Shown here: one piece after another, positions 1-13,900 of the stretch
How the letters are laid out: each line of letters opens with the position of its first letter
Numbering within the stretch: the first letter of the stretch is position 1
NCBI RefSeq assembly: GCF_027942865.1
Contig: NC_134517.1
Location: 13,742,275 to 13,806,274 of the forward strand
DNA: 64,000 nucleotides
Direction: 5' to 3'
DNA from: Odontesthes bonariensis
Taxonomy: Eukaryota; Chordata; Actinopteri; Atheriniformes; Atherinopsidae
Program-made: the position numbers and the translations under genes
The notes under the pieces: model-generated
Told to the model about the DNA's origin: nothing
Seen by the model: the letters and a program-made list of their open reading frames with translations, nothing else
The model's database searches: none

Positions 1-1196
1 CTTAGTCGGCAACCTTACCTTATAATCCACTGCCAAGAAAACACTGAACATGACTCAGTCTGGGTTTCTGTTCTTGTTGCTTTGAGCTTAAATAGATACA
101 GCATTTTACTCGAATCTTTGGCTTTTTGGGTCTAGTATAATGTTTAAATATTACCTCACAAAAAGTCTGTGGCATTTCTGCATGCTACCTTTTCTTTGTA
201 GTGATTACGTGATTAGACTTGGTAGATAGAAGAGTGTCTCCAAAAGAGACAGGATTGTTGGAAGTGGTAAAATATTTTTTAAAAAAAGTGACTAAATAGT
301 TATATTTGTTTAAAGCTTGGTAACATAAGCCACCATACGTTACTGGCCAAATCAGAGAAAGTAAGACATACCAATAAAGCCCTAAGGTGCATTTTTTTTG
401 GCTCTTAAATACTTTTTTTTTTTTTTTATAAAACACTTGTTTTGTATGTATGAAGATCTACCGTGAGGGCCTAATGTAGCTTTAACTACTTTGTTTCCAC
501 TTCTGACAGTGATTTCTGATGCCTTATGGGAAAGTTGCCTTGACCGCTGTTTAACGCACACGTGTTCAAAGGCTACTTTGAGACGCATACAAGCAACCGC
601 ACCTCTCAAACGAAAAAACTAGCCAGTCTAGCCAGTCTTTCAGTCATGGTGGGGAAAAATATTTGGTCTGGAAGTAGAGCTAGCCACACCAGATGTGGGA
701 GAACAGAGGGCACTTTGTTAAGGTGCACACCCTGGTAGAGAGGAGGGCAGCGAGTTAGGATGTCTGCAGGTGTACCATGAAGTGCACACTCACTTGAAGT
801 TAAGTTTAATTTTCGTCCCCAACTTGCATTAGAGTATCTTTGAAGCCAGTCTGGGCATAAGAATAAAAACCAGCTCAGAGAACAGTTGCTCTGCTGATTC
901 AGGGGTATCACACAAGGCCATTAAACTATATTTTTGATGTAGATTACACTTAGCTGTGAGTCAATTTAAACGTACGTTAATGTTTAATTGGAAAATATTT
1001 TAAACAAAGGTGTGTTCTTGTTATTATGCCATTTGTCATGAAACCTTTTTTTTACGTGTTTTTATATACCTTGTGTGAAGACATTGTGCAAGTTTGAAAT
1101 TTCTTTAAGATTCTTGGAAATTTATGCGTGAAGCATTTACTGGATTTAGATTTGAATGTCTGTACTGCTTTTATCTGACTACATTGTTCTCTTTAC

Positions 1197-1265
1197 ATGT
1201 ATATGTATATATTTACATATATATATGTGTATATATATATGTGTGTGTATGCATATATGTACATA
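1197..1265. repeat. AT/GT-rich microsatellite
   Basis: Imperfect run of TATA, TGTA and TGTG units. It is a simple-sequence repeat inside the presumed 3' UTR of the upstream plus-strand gene. Confidence 0.8.
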
Positions 1266-1376
1266 CATACAGTATTATTGTAGTTTTATAGGCAAATCCA
1301 AATTCGTGTTTGTTTAATAATCACGCTCCACTAGACATGAGGAAGATGTGCTGCTTGTAATGCATGAGGTATATTA

Positions 1377-1382
1377 AATAAA
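1377..1382 (+). terminator. AATAAA polyadenylation signal
   Basis: AATAAA about 20-70 nt ahead of a TG-rich downstream element (TGTTTGTGAAGTG and TTTTTGTGTGTG), giving a plausible cleavage site near 1400 for a plus-strand transcript. Confidence 0.45.
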
Positions 1383-1999
1383 GAAAAGAATTTACAACTG
1401 CTTGTTTGTGAAGTGTTTTGTGGAGAGTGTTTTTGTGTGTGTTATGTATGGAGAGTTTCTTGGCCTCAGTCTTGGGCTTGGCTACTGCTGTGTAAGGTCA
1501 CATACCACAGCAGAGTATGCAGCTAATATCCTCCCCCAGAATCCCCTTTCTTTAGGCAGCCGGTGTAAGACTGGCTGACATAAAGCTGAGCATGGACCTG
1601 AGGGCTTTCTGTTGACAGAGTGGCCTGGATTTGCACAAAATGACCAAAAAAAAAAAAAAAAGGAGTGCATTAGTGGTCTTTAACTCTGCAGTTTGCATTT
1701 GCTTTAGCAGCTCCGTGTATTTTAAAATGTATTTTTCAGATTTTTACTGGTCAATTCAGCAAGGGCCACTTTAAGAGGCTTGCATATCAACAAATACCAA
1801 AGTGCTACCAATAGCCAAGACAGCTTATGAATACAACAGTACATTTTTGAGTGTTTGAGCTGCTTTGGCTTACATTCTGCTTCAGAAATCATACACAGAA
1901 TTACCTACCAAAAAAAAAAAAAAAAAAAAAAAAATTCAGACCTTCTAGAAGCATGTAATATATAATTGGCTTGACCTTATACAACTTGGGAGTTTTCCT

Positions 2000-4500
2000 A
2001 TGTATAGTAGCAGCTGAAAAATCTTTCTCTCTATAAATATATATCTAAAAATCTATCAATATGAAATTTATACAAACATTTTAGTGCCAAATCTGATAGT
2101 CAAAATGCACTCACTGTTTGTGCTGTATATGATGACTTGTATGATATCGGCTATGGTCAAGAGACTGAGGAAAATAAAGATTCAATGCTGAGGGTTCTCC
2201 TCAAAATTAAAGAAGTATGTAGTCAGGAGGGAAAATGCTGGTGACTGTGGCAAAAGTCCAATGTGTACAGAAGGGAACTGGGACTTGAGATAGGTGGAAA
2301 CAGTCAAGATATCTTTCTCTTCATGTTCGGCATTTCTAATCCAATTTACAATCATGGGTAAAGACTTTCTTAAAAACAGTGTGCCATGTGTGGTCACAAT
2401 CTCCTCTTGCAGTCTTTCACTTGTTTTGATAAAGCTTCCAAGAAATCCTTTTAAAGGTAACCTCAATCATGATATTTAACTGATACCTTATCAGTGGAAA
2501 TGAGGTGTGAGTTCAAACCTTGCTCAATTCCACTAGGTAGAAGTCAGGTATACTGTACAGATGTGTACTATGGAATCCAAAAGGTGTGGGCAATCCGGGA
2601 CAATTTTTGTTACTGTGGATAATTCAGTTTGGACAAATTGACCTAAAAAATAAAAATGTTAAAAACAGAACATTATCAATTTTGAGAGATGCTGTGGCAT
2701 TTTTTTAAAAAATTTTTTCACAATAAATAAGCTTTTATCTAAAAGTTTGCTTCTTAAAGGAGCTGCTGAGATTCCCCCAAAGTAGGAGTAGAGAATAAGA
2801 AGAAAGTAAACAATTTTTACAGAGCCACTTTCAGCTTGTGGTGCGGCAGCAGTGGAGGCTGAAGTCTGGAAGACCAAAAAAAAAAATAAAAAAATAAATC
2901 CCAGATTAATGCTTATTATTATGCATGAAAAGCAAAAAAACACAACAAAAGAAACCTCCAGATTGATTCCAAAACACCTGGGAATTTTAGCAGACTGGAG
3001 TGGTGATACACTTACCTATTTGAACATTTAAGCAAACCTGGTGCACACTGTACAGAAAACAGGCTCTGTGGACTGATGAACGTTTTGACTGCAAATGCAT
3101 TTGGAGAGAAAAGGGATGTATAATTCCAAGAAAAGAAGACCACCCCAACTATGAAGCACAGGAGTGGATCGATCATGCTCAGGACTTGTCCTGCAGCCAG
3201 TGCAATGGTAAACATAACACCGATGGAGGGAAGAATGGTTTCCCAGTTTAACAGCAGCAAATTCTGGAAGCAAACAATTCACCATTTGTAAAATAAAATG
3301 TTTTTAAAACGATAAAGATGAGATGCTGGTAACTATCCGAAACATACAAATATAAATTGTCCTGGGAAGGTGTTGGGGCTATCACATGCAACAAGAGGAG
3401 CACAAAAAAGACCTCCATAGAGCATGATTAGCTGTTAGCTGCATAGCAGATCGATGCAGTACACCCGTTGTGAGGCATCTGAGATGTTGTTTGTCGTTTC
3501 TTGTCCATATGGTGCAGTTTATTGTAATGGAGATTTATTTTTGGTATCTTTTTTTTTGGTTGTTTTCAGCTTTACAATCCATAATGCATATCACAGCCAT
3601 AATAATAATAATTGAGGCAGCTTACAGCTCAAAAAGAACCAAGAAGGCGACTTGGTTTGATCACTTCACGACACAGCATGGGGCCCCGGACTGAGTAGAG
3701 CACCTGATCGAGCCAGGAACTGAAAAATGCTGAGATCAAAGATCTGTCTTATCCAACCGTGGGAACAAAGCATGACCTTGTGAAAAAGCTTACTCAGGAC
3801 GCGAGTCTCGAGACTCTGCACGAGCTGGCCAGCGAAGTGCCATTTCAAAAGGAAAAAAAAAAAAAAGTACTGCCAGGATTTTCTATGAAAGCTGCTAATA
3901 GCAATGTATGAAATAGGGTAGCAACCTAACATTGTCAATCTTGACACAAGCAGCAGCCTGACAATAAGTGCACCAACAGCTTTAAAGCTGTGTTAGAAAG
4001 TTATGCATAACCTTTAGAACACCGAATTACATCACACAATAAAAAGGTCTATTTGAGAGGGTGAGTAGAATGGCAAACTTATCCAGTCTAGCAGCAAACC
4101 TTTAGGTTTAATCTTTTTCTTTTCTTAATTAAATAGCAATATATTGAAAAAAATACATGTTTTTTTTCACTGCAAACTTGAACTTAAAAGGTAGGTAACA
4201 AACCTTTTTTGTTGACAAAAACACAAATCCCTGCAAACCCGAGAATAATAAAAAAAAAGAAGTGTAAACAAAAAGTGACATTTAGTTGAAGCTCAACAGT
4301 ATCTGAAGGTGTCCTGGTGGCGATATAGGATGCTGACCATGTGGTCATTTACTTTCAGGCAAACATATTCATCCTTTGTCATCATCTTCGTTCCCTGTGA
4401 GTTATGTCTTCCCTCTGATAAAAGCTAAGAACATGAAAAAATTTAAACACACCTGAAAAAACAAACAAACAAAAACACACACTTGCTAATCAATGGAGGC
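2000..4500. other. unassigned interval downstream of wdr75, with fragmentary open frames
   Basis: I recognise no gene here. On the minus strand, about 3012-3264 has an acceptor-like AG and an open frame ending in a strong donor (CAAATAG|GTAAGT). Its translation is hydrophobic, with stretches such as GVMFTIALAAGQVL and CFIVGVVFFSW. A further open frame at about 2659-2866 follows an acceptor-like site and contains IVYFLLILYSYFGG. On the plus strand, about 3728-3857 is open and reads like a short soluble segment (KHDLVKKLTQDASLETLHEL). None could be matched to a family. They may be a decayed membrane-protein gene, alternative 3' exons or chance. Poly-A runs at 1909-1934 and 3855-3867 suggest retroposed sequence. 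Confidence 0.2.
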
Positions 4501-4948
4501 ATGTGGGACTTTGGTAAAAAACAAACAAACATTTATTTGCCAACAAGAAAATGACTGCAGACAAGATTCACAACATGTGAAGATTATAGTGAGGCAGTGG
4601 GAAGAGTCATCAATGCAGTTCAGAGTTTTAACAAGAAATCTACCAGTGACTCAATCATAGGACTGGAATGGCCCTGCAGTTTTAACAGGGGAAAACTGGG
4701 AAGAAATGTCTACTGTTCAAATGTGTAACACTGGCAGACTCAGCAGATACTTCTCCAATCAAACATCTGTTCTGTGTTTGCAGTAATCTTTTTTCCTCTT
4801 GGGCATTGTTTTTCTCCCTTTTCTGAAGAAATCCACTTTGATTTGATGGTGGAAAACAATAACATATAAAACACCTAATGGCTGGTGCAAGCCTTCTATA
4901 GGTATTGTATTTGCGAGTGTCTGTCTGGTGTTTTTTTTTGGCTCATAT

Positions 4949-7900
4949 TCAAGAATCCAGCAGGCCTTCGAGCCAGCTGTGGTCAAGTTTCTTCACCCTC
5001 CTTAGTTCCCTAACCTGAGCTTTTGTTAACGCAGGGGCAGCACACTCCAGCGCGCTCAAAGAGGCCTTCTCTGGTGTCAAGGATCTGGATTCCATTTCCC
5101 CATCTGAAACCTCTTCCTCATTCTCGCTCTCCATTTCCTCTTCTGGTTGTTTATTTTCCTCTCTGAGGCAGCGAAAGAACACATGGAAAAACAGCGTTAC
5201 CATGACTCTGCACATATTCAAATGAAAAAGAAAGCTTTTCTTTTTTCTTGTTCTGGCTTTTAAACTGCTGAATCACACGAAACTCGGCTGCAGCAGTCTT
5301 TTGTCAAATAACATTGATATTTATATACGTGCAGTAGTGAAATTAGGTTATCAGACATCTGGTTTCCCCAAACCGAACAAGGTAAAAACAAAGAGCCATA
5401 GTGGTTCTAGTCTTTGATTTTTTTTTTTTAATCTTTTATATTGAACATGTTAATGACAAACAGATCAGTAATCATGCTGTGTTTCTGAATCAGGACCAAA
5501 GACTTTCACACTAGTCGACTGACCTGCTATCTGTGACGGAGATGAGCAGAGACTGTACAAACATGGAGCAAAGGAAAGAGGTGGAGGGCAGGACGTGGGC
5601 CGGGGTCTGCAGAAGCTGTTAGAAAGACAATTCTCATCAAATACAAGCATGTTTCTGTGGGGGAAAAGTTGTACTTCAATGCTTATGTGCAACCCAAACT
5701 GAATACAGCCAAACTGCCCACCTCTTTGATGGCAACGGAGCTCCGAGGCAGAGCTATTCTCTCAGCAGACGGGCTGCTCACTAGCTCCAGATTTTCCTGT
5801 TGCTGATGCCGATGTTTCCCCAGCAACAGGTAGAATGGTGTCATGGTGATACCGTCATCAATAACAAGCTTGAAGGGGGTGAGAAAAAAATAAATAAATA
5901 AATCAGTGGTGTGAAAAACTTAAAGCATTTCACAAAAAGAAGAACAACAACCAGTTAAATCAGGATGCTTAGAGGTTGATGTTGACCCTTGATTTAATCG
6001 AACTCTAATGAGGGAGACCATAAGGCTGAGAGAAACTGAGAGGGTATGTTGGGATACTTTGTACTCTTTCTTCCCAATTTGAACAGAGCAAAGGCAGCTT
6101 GAATCCACAGTTGACTAGTTTACTAGACAGATTTAGTACCTCTTACCAGATCCTGAAACTTTAGACGTGCATAGTGGACTGCATTTGAATCTCTGTGGTC
6201 TCTCCACAAGGAAACATCATTCCTGCTGCAACTTTATCAGTTTCCACAAGTTTCGGACAACTTTTGGAAAAGTAGAACATATTGTACCAACATGTATGAT
6301 ATGTTAGAAGTTAAAATGTTTTGAGGGCACACTTTCTTCCTCTATATTGTGGTTTATAATAAGCTTTTTCTTTTTTTAACCCCATTCAGACCCCCAATTT
6401 CTAACTTTGGGGAAATATTTGACCTGTAAGCCTGGTGATCTGCATTAAAAAGGCAGGTTTACACCCCTGTGCGTTAAATTAAATGAATCAAGTCCCTTTC
6501 TGTACAAATTTAATTTTCCAAACACACCAGTTAATGTTGTCCTGTCTGCCGGACGTCTAACCTTCATCCACAATGCAGACCAAAAGCAGCAATGTTACAC
6601 ACATTATTTCCATAAAGTGCAAAAACATTGGGATGACACAGATTATTAACGATGAATAGAAAAAAAAAGCCAAATTAGGTTAATGAAGTCTGCAATCATG
6701 ACTTCCACTAAAAATCTAACATGTGTTCTACATGACAAAGTGTTCCACTTTTCTGAGCCTGGATTCCAGATGTCTCAATGAATTGCAGCAATCCATTTGG
6801 CTTTCTGCTCTTCGCTTTTTGTAAGTTTGTAAAAAGAAAACTCAACCTCTTTCTCAATACGTTTGTATAATTGTTGTATAACAGCCGTTCCCCATTTTAG
6901 ACAGGTTTTACGTGTTTGAGCATTGGAAACTGCTGTCTTTTTTTTATAACCGAGTCGAGTTACATATCCGATGACATCACGTGCAAACCTTACCTGTTTA
7001 CTGGAAGCCATTAGCTTGTCCTCCTCTGCTTTGGTGGTAAACGTCAGTAGGTTCTGCAAAGGAGTCAGAATTAAAAAAGTTACTGAGCATTAGTCCTACA
7101 AAATCCAGATTTTTTCTTTCTTTCCCAAGAAATTATATTAAATGGAAAACCCCTTGACTCGAATGAAGTGACCCATACTAGGTTGCAGTAACGTTTGGAT
7201 TATCTTCTCTCCAGAGAGAAGATAATTTCTTTAAACTAAAAATAATAATTATTTGTCCAAATTTAGCTCTTCAATAAAAGGTTAAGAAAAATAATTCTTC
7301 ATGATTCATCAGTAACAATCACGGCACCGTAAAAATAGAAAAAGTATGAACATACTAAAAAAATACCAGAGTATCCCTTAAATAAGGGATTATGACAAAA
7401 GTGTTTGCACAAAAAGCCCCTGGAACTTTGTTTTTGAGAATGTTAACGCTGGTAATGCTTTTGGAAATGAGCTTAAGTGTCAACTTAAGGTGACAAGTTG
7501 TCTACTTGAACGCTAAATAAATCAATAAAGCACTGGGAGAAGCTGCATCCAGGGTTCCTACAGGTTTCTTCAAGTCAAATTTAAGTCTTTTTAAGACCAT
7601 TTATAAAAAAAAAATAATACCCATTTCACAGCCTATTTCACAGACCTACCGGCAAAGAAAAACTTTTTTTTTTTTTTTTTTAATTTGTTCATTTATTTCT
7701 CAAACAAATGAAAGTGTGGACTGTGTAAAGCATTGATGAAACATTGCAGCATAGTAGCAGTAAACGCTACAACACCACAGCACAGACACAGACAACAAGC
7801 CAAACAGAGGTGTGAAAAATCAAAGAAAATTTCAGCAGACCACAAAAAAGTTTAACTGACACAGTTAAAGACATGGTAGGTAATCCTGTTCAGAAACACA

Positions 7901-10900
7901 TTTTGTAATACTGGGTGAAATGGTCCGTCTATCCTGAGAGAAATCTATACAAGATGTATTTAGAAAAAGGGACGAAAATAATCAGACCTCTGTGGCAGCT
8001 GCAGGACTGAGAAAAAGCTGACTACAAAAAAACAATCAGATGCCTCTGCTTTCTGCCTACGCCCCCCTCTGTCGGCTCCCTGCTCCATGTGCGCATGCGG
8101 TTCTCCCGGCTTTGGATGAAGCACTGACGGAATGGGGAGGGGGGGGCGGGGTGGAGCTTAGAGGAGGGGACACTTTCGAATCTTGCTAGCGCTCTAGGAT
8201 TACCTACCATAGCTTTAAGTTGTTTTTTAACATTGGTTATGTTAGCTAGCTACTTATTCCATGCTGGGAACATGGGGAGTAGAGAGAACAATAAATAATG
8301 AAAATGAACTAAAAAAATTTGTCGTTTCGTTGAGGCTCTCATCGAACATAAGAACGAACGGTGATTTGTTTACCTTGGACACCAGTTCCTCTTTAATATA
8401 CACAGCTAAACAAAACTTGGCCATGTACGCCAGGCTAAGTAATTGTGGCAGCGATGTCGGAATCGGGGAACATGCATTTAAACAACTCTGAAATACCCTC
8501 GTTTCCATTATATGAATGGTGTTTGGCGATTGTGTTAGGAGTCCACAACACCTCTGCTTTCATGGTTGGTGTGGACCCAAAAGCTGTTCGCAGATCTACT
8601 CGAGTTGCGGTGACAGTCGTAACTGGAGGGGCTGTACTAGCAGTTGGCTGGTTAACGTTATCTGCTAGCTCAGATACATTAATAGCTAACTGGCTAGCGT
8701 TGGCCGGTTGAAACACCCCGGCGATGGAAGGAGTTTGATCCTTCGCTTCGATATTATTCATTTGCTTGTAGGACTTGGCGTGAGACTCTAAAGCCTTCAA
8801 GCCCATGGTACCAAGCTGAATCCTTGTTGCTGTGGTCTGTGTCAGTGCTGTAGCAATGTGATCGGACCCGGGGCAGAGCGGTAGCGTTCTCAATGATTGG
8901 TTCCGCCACTCTTCATTTAGGCAACGTTATTTAGGCTTTTCAAAATATTAATAGCCTAGTTGACAAATGAAACGTTTGAGGAGAATGTGATACGGAGAAG
9001 TTACTGCACAAATTTTAAGACCCAGATATCAAAATTCAAGACTTTTTCAAGTCTTTTTAAGGTATTATTTCCAAATTCATAAATTCAATGCTTTTAAGAC
9101 TTTTTAAGACCCCGCGGGAACCCTGTGCATCCTAGAATCAGAGATGGTGCCCACTTACGATAATTGCCCGGCTTCTTTGAGAGGTTTGCCTCTGAACAGC
9201 ATCTCTGCATGAACCTCTATGGACTAATCCTGTCAAACCCGATGCAATTTATGCACGCAACTATTTAAAAACTTCAGCTGGCGTTTGAGTGATTTTATCG
9301 TTTTTGTCATGATTTTCAAGAAACGCAAACAATGAATTTTGTACTTCTTTAAACCAACCTTTCCCATCAATGAAAAACACTACTGCTAGTTTTCATCCTC
9401 AATGTAAAAGGCAGATTTTTCAGGTTACATCCTGTGACAGTTAAATATGAAACATATGATGCGAGTGCATCTCTTGGCAGTGATGTTTACCATGTACTGT
9501 GTGAGGAAGTATAGCTGGGAGCGGTTGAGCCACTGGCTGCTCTCCTCACAGCTCTCCAGCATCACCTCCCTCGGGGCGAAGACCGCGTGAGTAACCTTCC
9601 CCGGGCACACAGCCTTATGGGAAAACAGCGGCCGAGGCTCGCTGGGTTTGAACACAAACACTGAAAACAGAGGGTGGAAAAACAAGTAACAAAACACGGG
9701 GACGTTATTTTCTAAAGTTCAAGTGAGGAACTTCATTTGTTGAACAGGCAGCGGCTCTATATTTCTAACAGTTGTATTCTAACAGTACAATATGATAATT
9801 GCTGTGACTGAGCCACTGACACGACAGTGGAGCTAAGATTTGCCAAATCCCTTTTCAGTTATGGATCTGAATCAGGGAGTTAATGAGGCTACCGGGAATA
9901 CACTGCTGCAGAAAAGATATCCAAATGAAAATAAGATGGAAGTCTTCGATCTGATTTTAGACATTTCTAGGATGTTATTAAGTTCCAGTCAGGTAAGATT
10001 TTCAGAAACCGATTGTAAAATTGTAATCTAAAGTAGTTGGAGATAAGATGTGAACTTAGAAATGCCCGAGCTTGGACTACAGTACAAAGCTTACAGTCAG
10101 TGGATCCAGCTTGAAAGCAGAAGGCAGCTATGTTCTCAGAGAGGGGGTCAGCCAGCAGCAAACTGACGTCCATGGAGGTGCTCCACTCCACTGCCACACA
10201 GGAATAGGAAGAAAGACATGCTTTTCTAAGTATGAACAAAACTTAAATAACAGCTTAATTTAATATATGCAGCTGGAAAAATTCGAACAGGAAAATGTGC
10301 GCAGTGGCTGGATTTTCTTCATTTGGTCTGTTTGCCAACACGGTGAATTTGAAACGAAGCATCTGTTAGAATTACAGACTCCGTTTTAATTCAGCTGAAT
10401 TAACAAAAACAGTTGCTTACAAATTATAACTATTTTCTACATAGACTTTCATTTATTTCTAATAGCTTAAGATAATAAGATTAAGATAAGATAATGTTTT
10501 TAATACTTTGATGCAATTTTTTTTTACAGTCAAAGACTTCTGCTTTCAGTAAGTGAAAAGCATCTCGAGTCGGGTCGAGGTCACGACACTGAGCTCAGCT
10601 CGGTCAGGACAATGATTGCCATTTAATCTGTTTGCCTTTTGATTTGTATCATTATCAATTTGTATTGTAAAAGGCAAGAAAATTAATTCCGGTACTTTTT
10701 TTTTTTTTTTTTTTTTAAACTCGTACATGTCCATGTCACACTACTGCCCCCACTATTTTTAAAGAATGTTAGATGCTTTTGATTGTGACTCCTTCCTTCT
10801 TCCCCCTCCAATCTCTATTTTCCCCATTATCTTGGTACAAGTTATTCTTGCTTTCATGACTTATTGTCCCAGAACTGAACAGGATGTTCACTGTCAAAGT

Positions 10901-13900
10901 CTTACAGGGACCTTCTGTCCTTTGGTGTTTAAACTGGTTTGCATATTCAATTACGACTTGATTATTTTTATTTCAAATCCATTGTGGTGGAGGAAAGGCA
11001 ACATTTAAAAAAGTTGTTTCACAGTCTAGATACTTCACGAAGTTGAAAAATGTCTTACAGGAGCAGGTGAGGAGGTTCCAGCAGCAGAGCAGCTGACTGG
11101 CAGTGGAACCAAGCAGATACTTGGAACAGCTTACTCGCCCAAAACAAAGATCCCTGATGGAGGACAAAAAAAAATTTAAATTAACGTCCTTTTGTTTTCA
11201 TGTCAGGGAAGAATTACCAAGTGTACCCTCAATCAACCAGAACCTTGCATCAAACATGTTTTTCAGGACAATCTTTTGAAAGCCTTTGTCAGAACATAAA
11301 AGCAGCTGCTGAACTCTCGCTAAGAACCAAAAGCTGAGAAATTTGTTATCTGGGGGGAAAAAATAAATAAATAAAATAATAATAATAATTTAAAAAAATA
11401 AAATAAAATAAAAAACCAATAGAGGTCAGCTTTCAGAATTTAAAACCTGCCCCCTATACATTATTTCAAGTCTTGATAAAAAAAGAAAGGAGAAAAAAAA
11501 TTTAAAAAAAGTTAAACTATTCTTTCTAAAAATGACTGCACCTTTATTATCGGGCCTCAGCCAGGGAAAGCAAAGATTCATTTCTTCATTACATGTAAAA
11601 AGTGTGGAGTTAGCACTTGAAGTTCAAACAACTGACCCAACTCCCCACATCTATAGGCAGCAGTTATGTAAGGGACATCACCCAGCTGTCAAAACAGCTG
11701 ACCATTAACATTCCTGTTTCCCCCTGTCAACTTTGAAGTGTTGTTACTCTAAAGTCTTATTCAGAGCCAAAATTATATAAAAAAAAGCTCCATTCAATTG
11801 AGGTTCTCCGAGTATGACTCAGTGTTTGGAGAGAATCAGCTCATCTGCTGTCCTGTCATACTTGCATTCGTGCAGGGGGGGAAACACCAATAATGTTCAT
11901 CTCCAGCAGTCGCCACCACCGCTTTTCACTTTCGCACAATCAAAACAAGTTTCTCAATATTTAAGTTTACCGAAAGAGGGAACCTCCTGCTTTTTTCCTT
12001 TTAGCGTGACTTGTAAAGTTCCTCTTGTTTTCCTTTCAAATATGCCAAAAGCTGACTCGAGTGTTTTGGGATTGCTTTAGAAAAGTGTAGAAACTAGCAA
12101 CAGTAGTTTTGTGTCCTCAGTGACCTGAGGGCTCTTTGTGAGGGGAGAAACATCTGCCAACATTTCTGAGACTCCAGCAACATTGCGAAACTGCAGCCTG
12201 TCCTCGTGTTCGAGTGGCTGTCAGGCAGGACTTCTTTTGCATGGCTGGCTTGTTGTGAGGAACAAAACTCCAAACTTCAGTCAGAAAAGGTTATTTAACT
12301 GTTCAAGAACGTCTATCCCTCATGACCCTTGACAGCAAACAGCCGTTCTCAAAAAAAGCTAATTGTGTGCGTGTGTTTGCACGCACCAGTGTCCATACTG
12401 TGCTTTGTTAGTTTTATTATTTTCTTTTGGTGCTGGGTCTCGTTATACCTTTTTTCCCCCTTGCAGGAGAAACGGTAAAATAGCCCCCAAACAGTAATGA
12501 AATGGTATTGTTGCGTAGATAACCTGAAGATGCAGAGTCACTGTTCCAAAATAACTTCCTCTTCCCTGAACATGAGGTCTTTTGTCTGAGCATTTTGTAA
12601 CATAGAAAACATGAAAAAGCAGAGTCACTGTTCCAAAATAACTTCCTCTTCACAAGAAGCTGCTCAGGAAAAAATATGATCAGCTTTAACTGAATATCAA
12701 GCATGTAACAAGCCACGTGATGTTCCTTTTTAGTAACCAACAATGCTGAAAACTAAATAGTTGTGCATGTAACTGCCCTGACCTGATAGCTCCTGGTGGT
12801 TGGGACAGAGTTGCCAGGAGCTCCCAAGAGGTAGGACTCCACACGGTGACCACTTCCTGAAAGCTGACGGACAGCAGAGAGCCATCAGCTGAGAAACAGC
12901 AGCATTCCGGTACCAGGTTGTGATATGCTCCGACGAAATCACATGACCAGGAAGGACCTTCATCTGCCAGCACATACAAAAGAAAAAAGGGAGAGATGGA
13001 TTATGAAGAAACAGCCCAATTTGTATAAAACCTTTAAAGTGGTTTGTTTTGGTAAAATGCTGCAGGTAGAGCCTGACGCCAACACAATGATTCCTGCTCA
13101 CTACCTTCATTTAACAATGCAAAGTCATGCACTCAGACTACAAGCAGACACCGCATGCTGATGATGGCCGGACATTATGATATGCAGTTAAGATGCTCAA
13201 AGAGAAAATCAGAATTAAAGAGAATATTGCACATTTCCAATTACCAAGAAGCTATCTGATCTATTTGAACTAATGATTGAATGACCAAGATGCACCAATC
13301 TTACTAGCTGTGGTATTTTTTGGTTACCACTTTAACTCATACAGCTTGTATTTGGTTGCCATGTTTTCATGGTTTTGAAATGTATGCTTTAACATTGGGA
13401 AAAAGAATACCACATTTTATGTTTAAAGACAGTTGCAAGTTATCCACTCAAATCATGAAATGCTATAAAGTGATCGCAGCAACTGGTCAGCGGAAAGTCA
13501 GCCCTGTGGTCCACTACAGCATGTGACGCTTAGCTGACTGCTTACCCTCTGTGTGGGCCGGTGCGTCCAGCTGCCAGGCTTTGAAGTGTCCGTCTTTGCT
13601 GGTGGAGACCACCATGCTGGTCTGGCTGCTGGCTGCCTGGTCAAAGCCCATGGCTGTAATCTGCGCCTCGTGGGGAGCCGAGATGGTCGTGTTCAGCACA
13701 AAACTGCATGTTTCAGGGTTGTGGTTGAAGATCAAGGATAAAAAAACCAAAAACATTACTGAACTATTTCCAATTTATTGAGGAAAAAAAAACAAACAAA
13801 AAAAAAAAAAAACTATAAAAGCTGAGAAGTCCTTACCTCTGTGTTTCTTCATCAAATGCCCAAAGTTTCAAACTAAGCTCCAGCTCAGCAGCTTTGGGTT

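Larger units (their letters stand above)
1..1450 (+). other. probable 3' UTR and polyadenylation region of an upstream plus-strand gene
   Basis: No convincing coding exon is present. The stretch is AT-rich and contains an (AT/GT) microsatellite at about 1197-1265. A canonical AATAAA lies at 1377-1382 and is followed by a strongly GT-rich tract at about 1401-1450, the arrangement expected of a vertebrate cleavage and polyadenylation site on the plus strand. I infer that this is the tail of a gene whose coding region lies left of the window. The gene cannot be named from this sequence. Confidence 0.4.

Noticed and set aside
2182-2466. 94-codon minus-strand frame as a cytokine-like protein
   Set aside because: No signal peptide, splice support or family motif. 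AT-rich composition makes chance likely.
13551-13781. Plus-strand open frames opposite the wdr75 exon at 13546-13703
   Set aside because: Antisense shadows of a conserved WD-repeat exon with correct splice sites on the minus strand.
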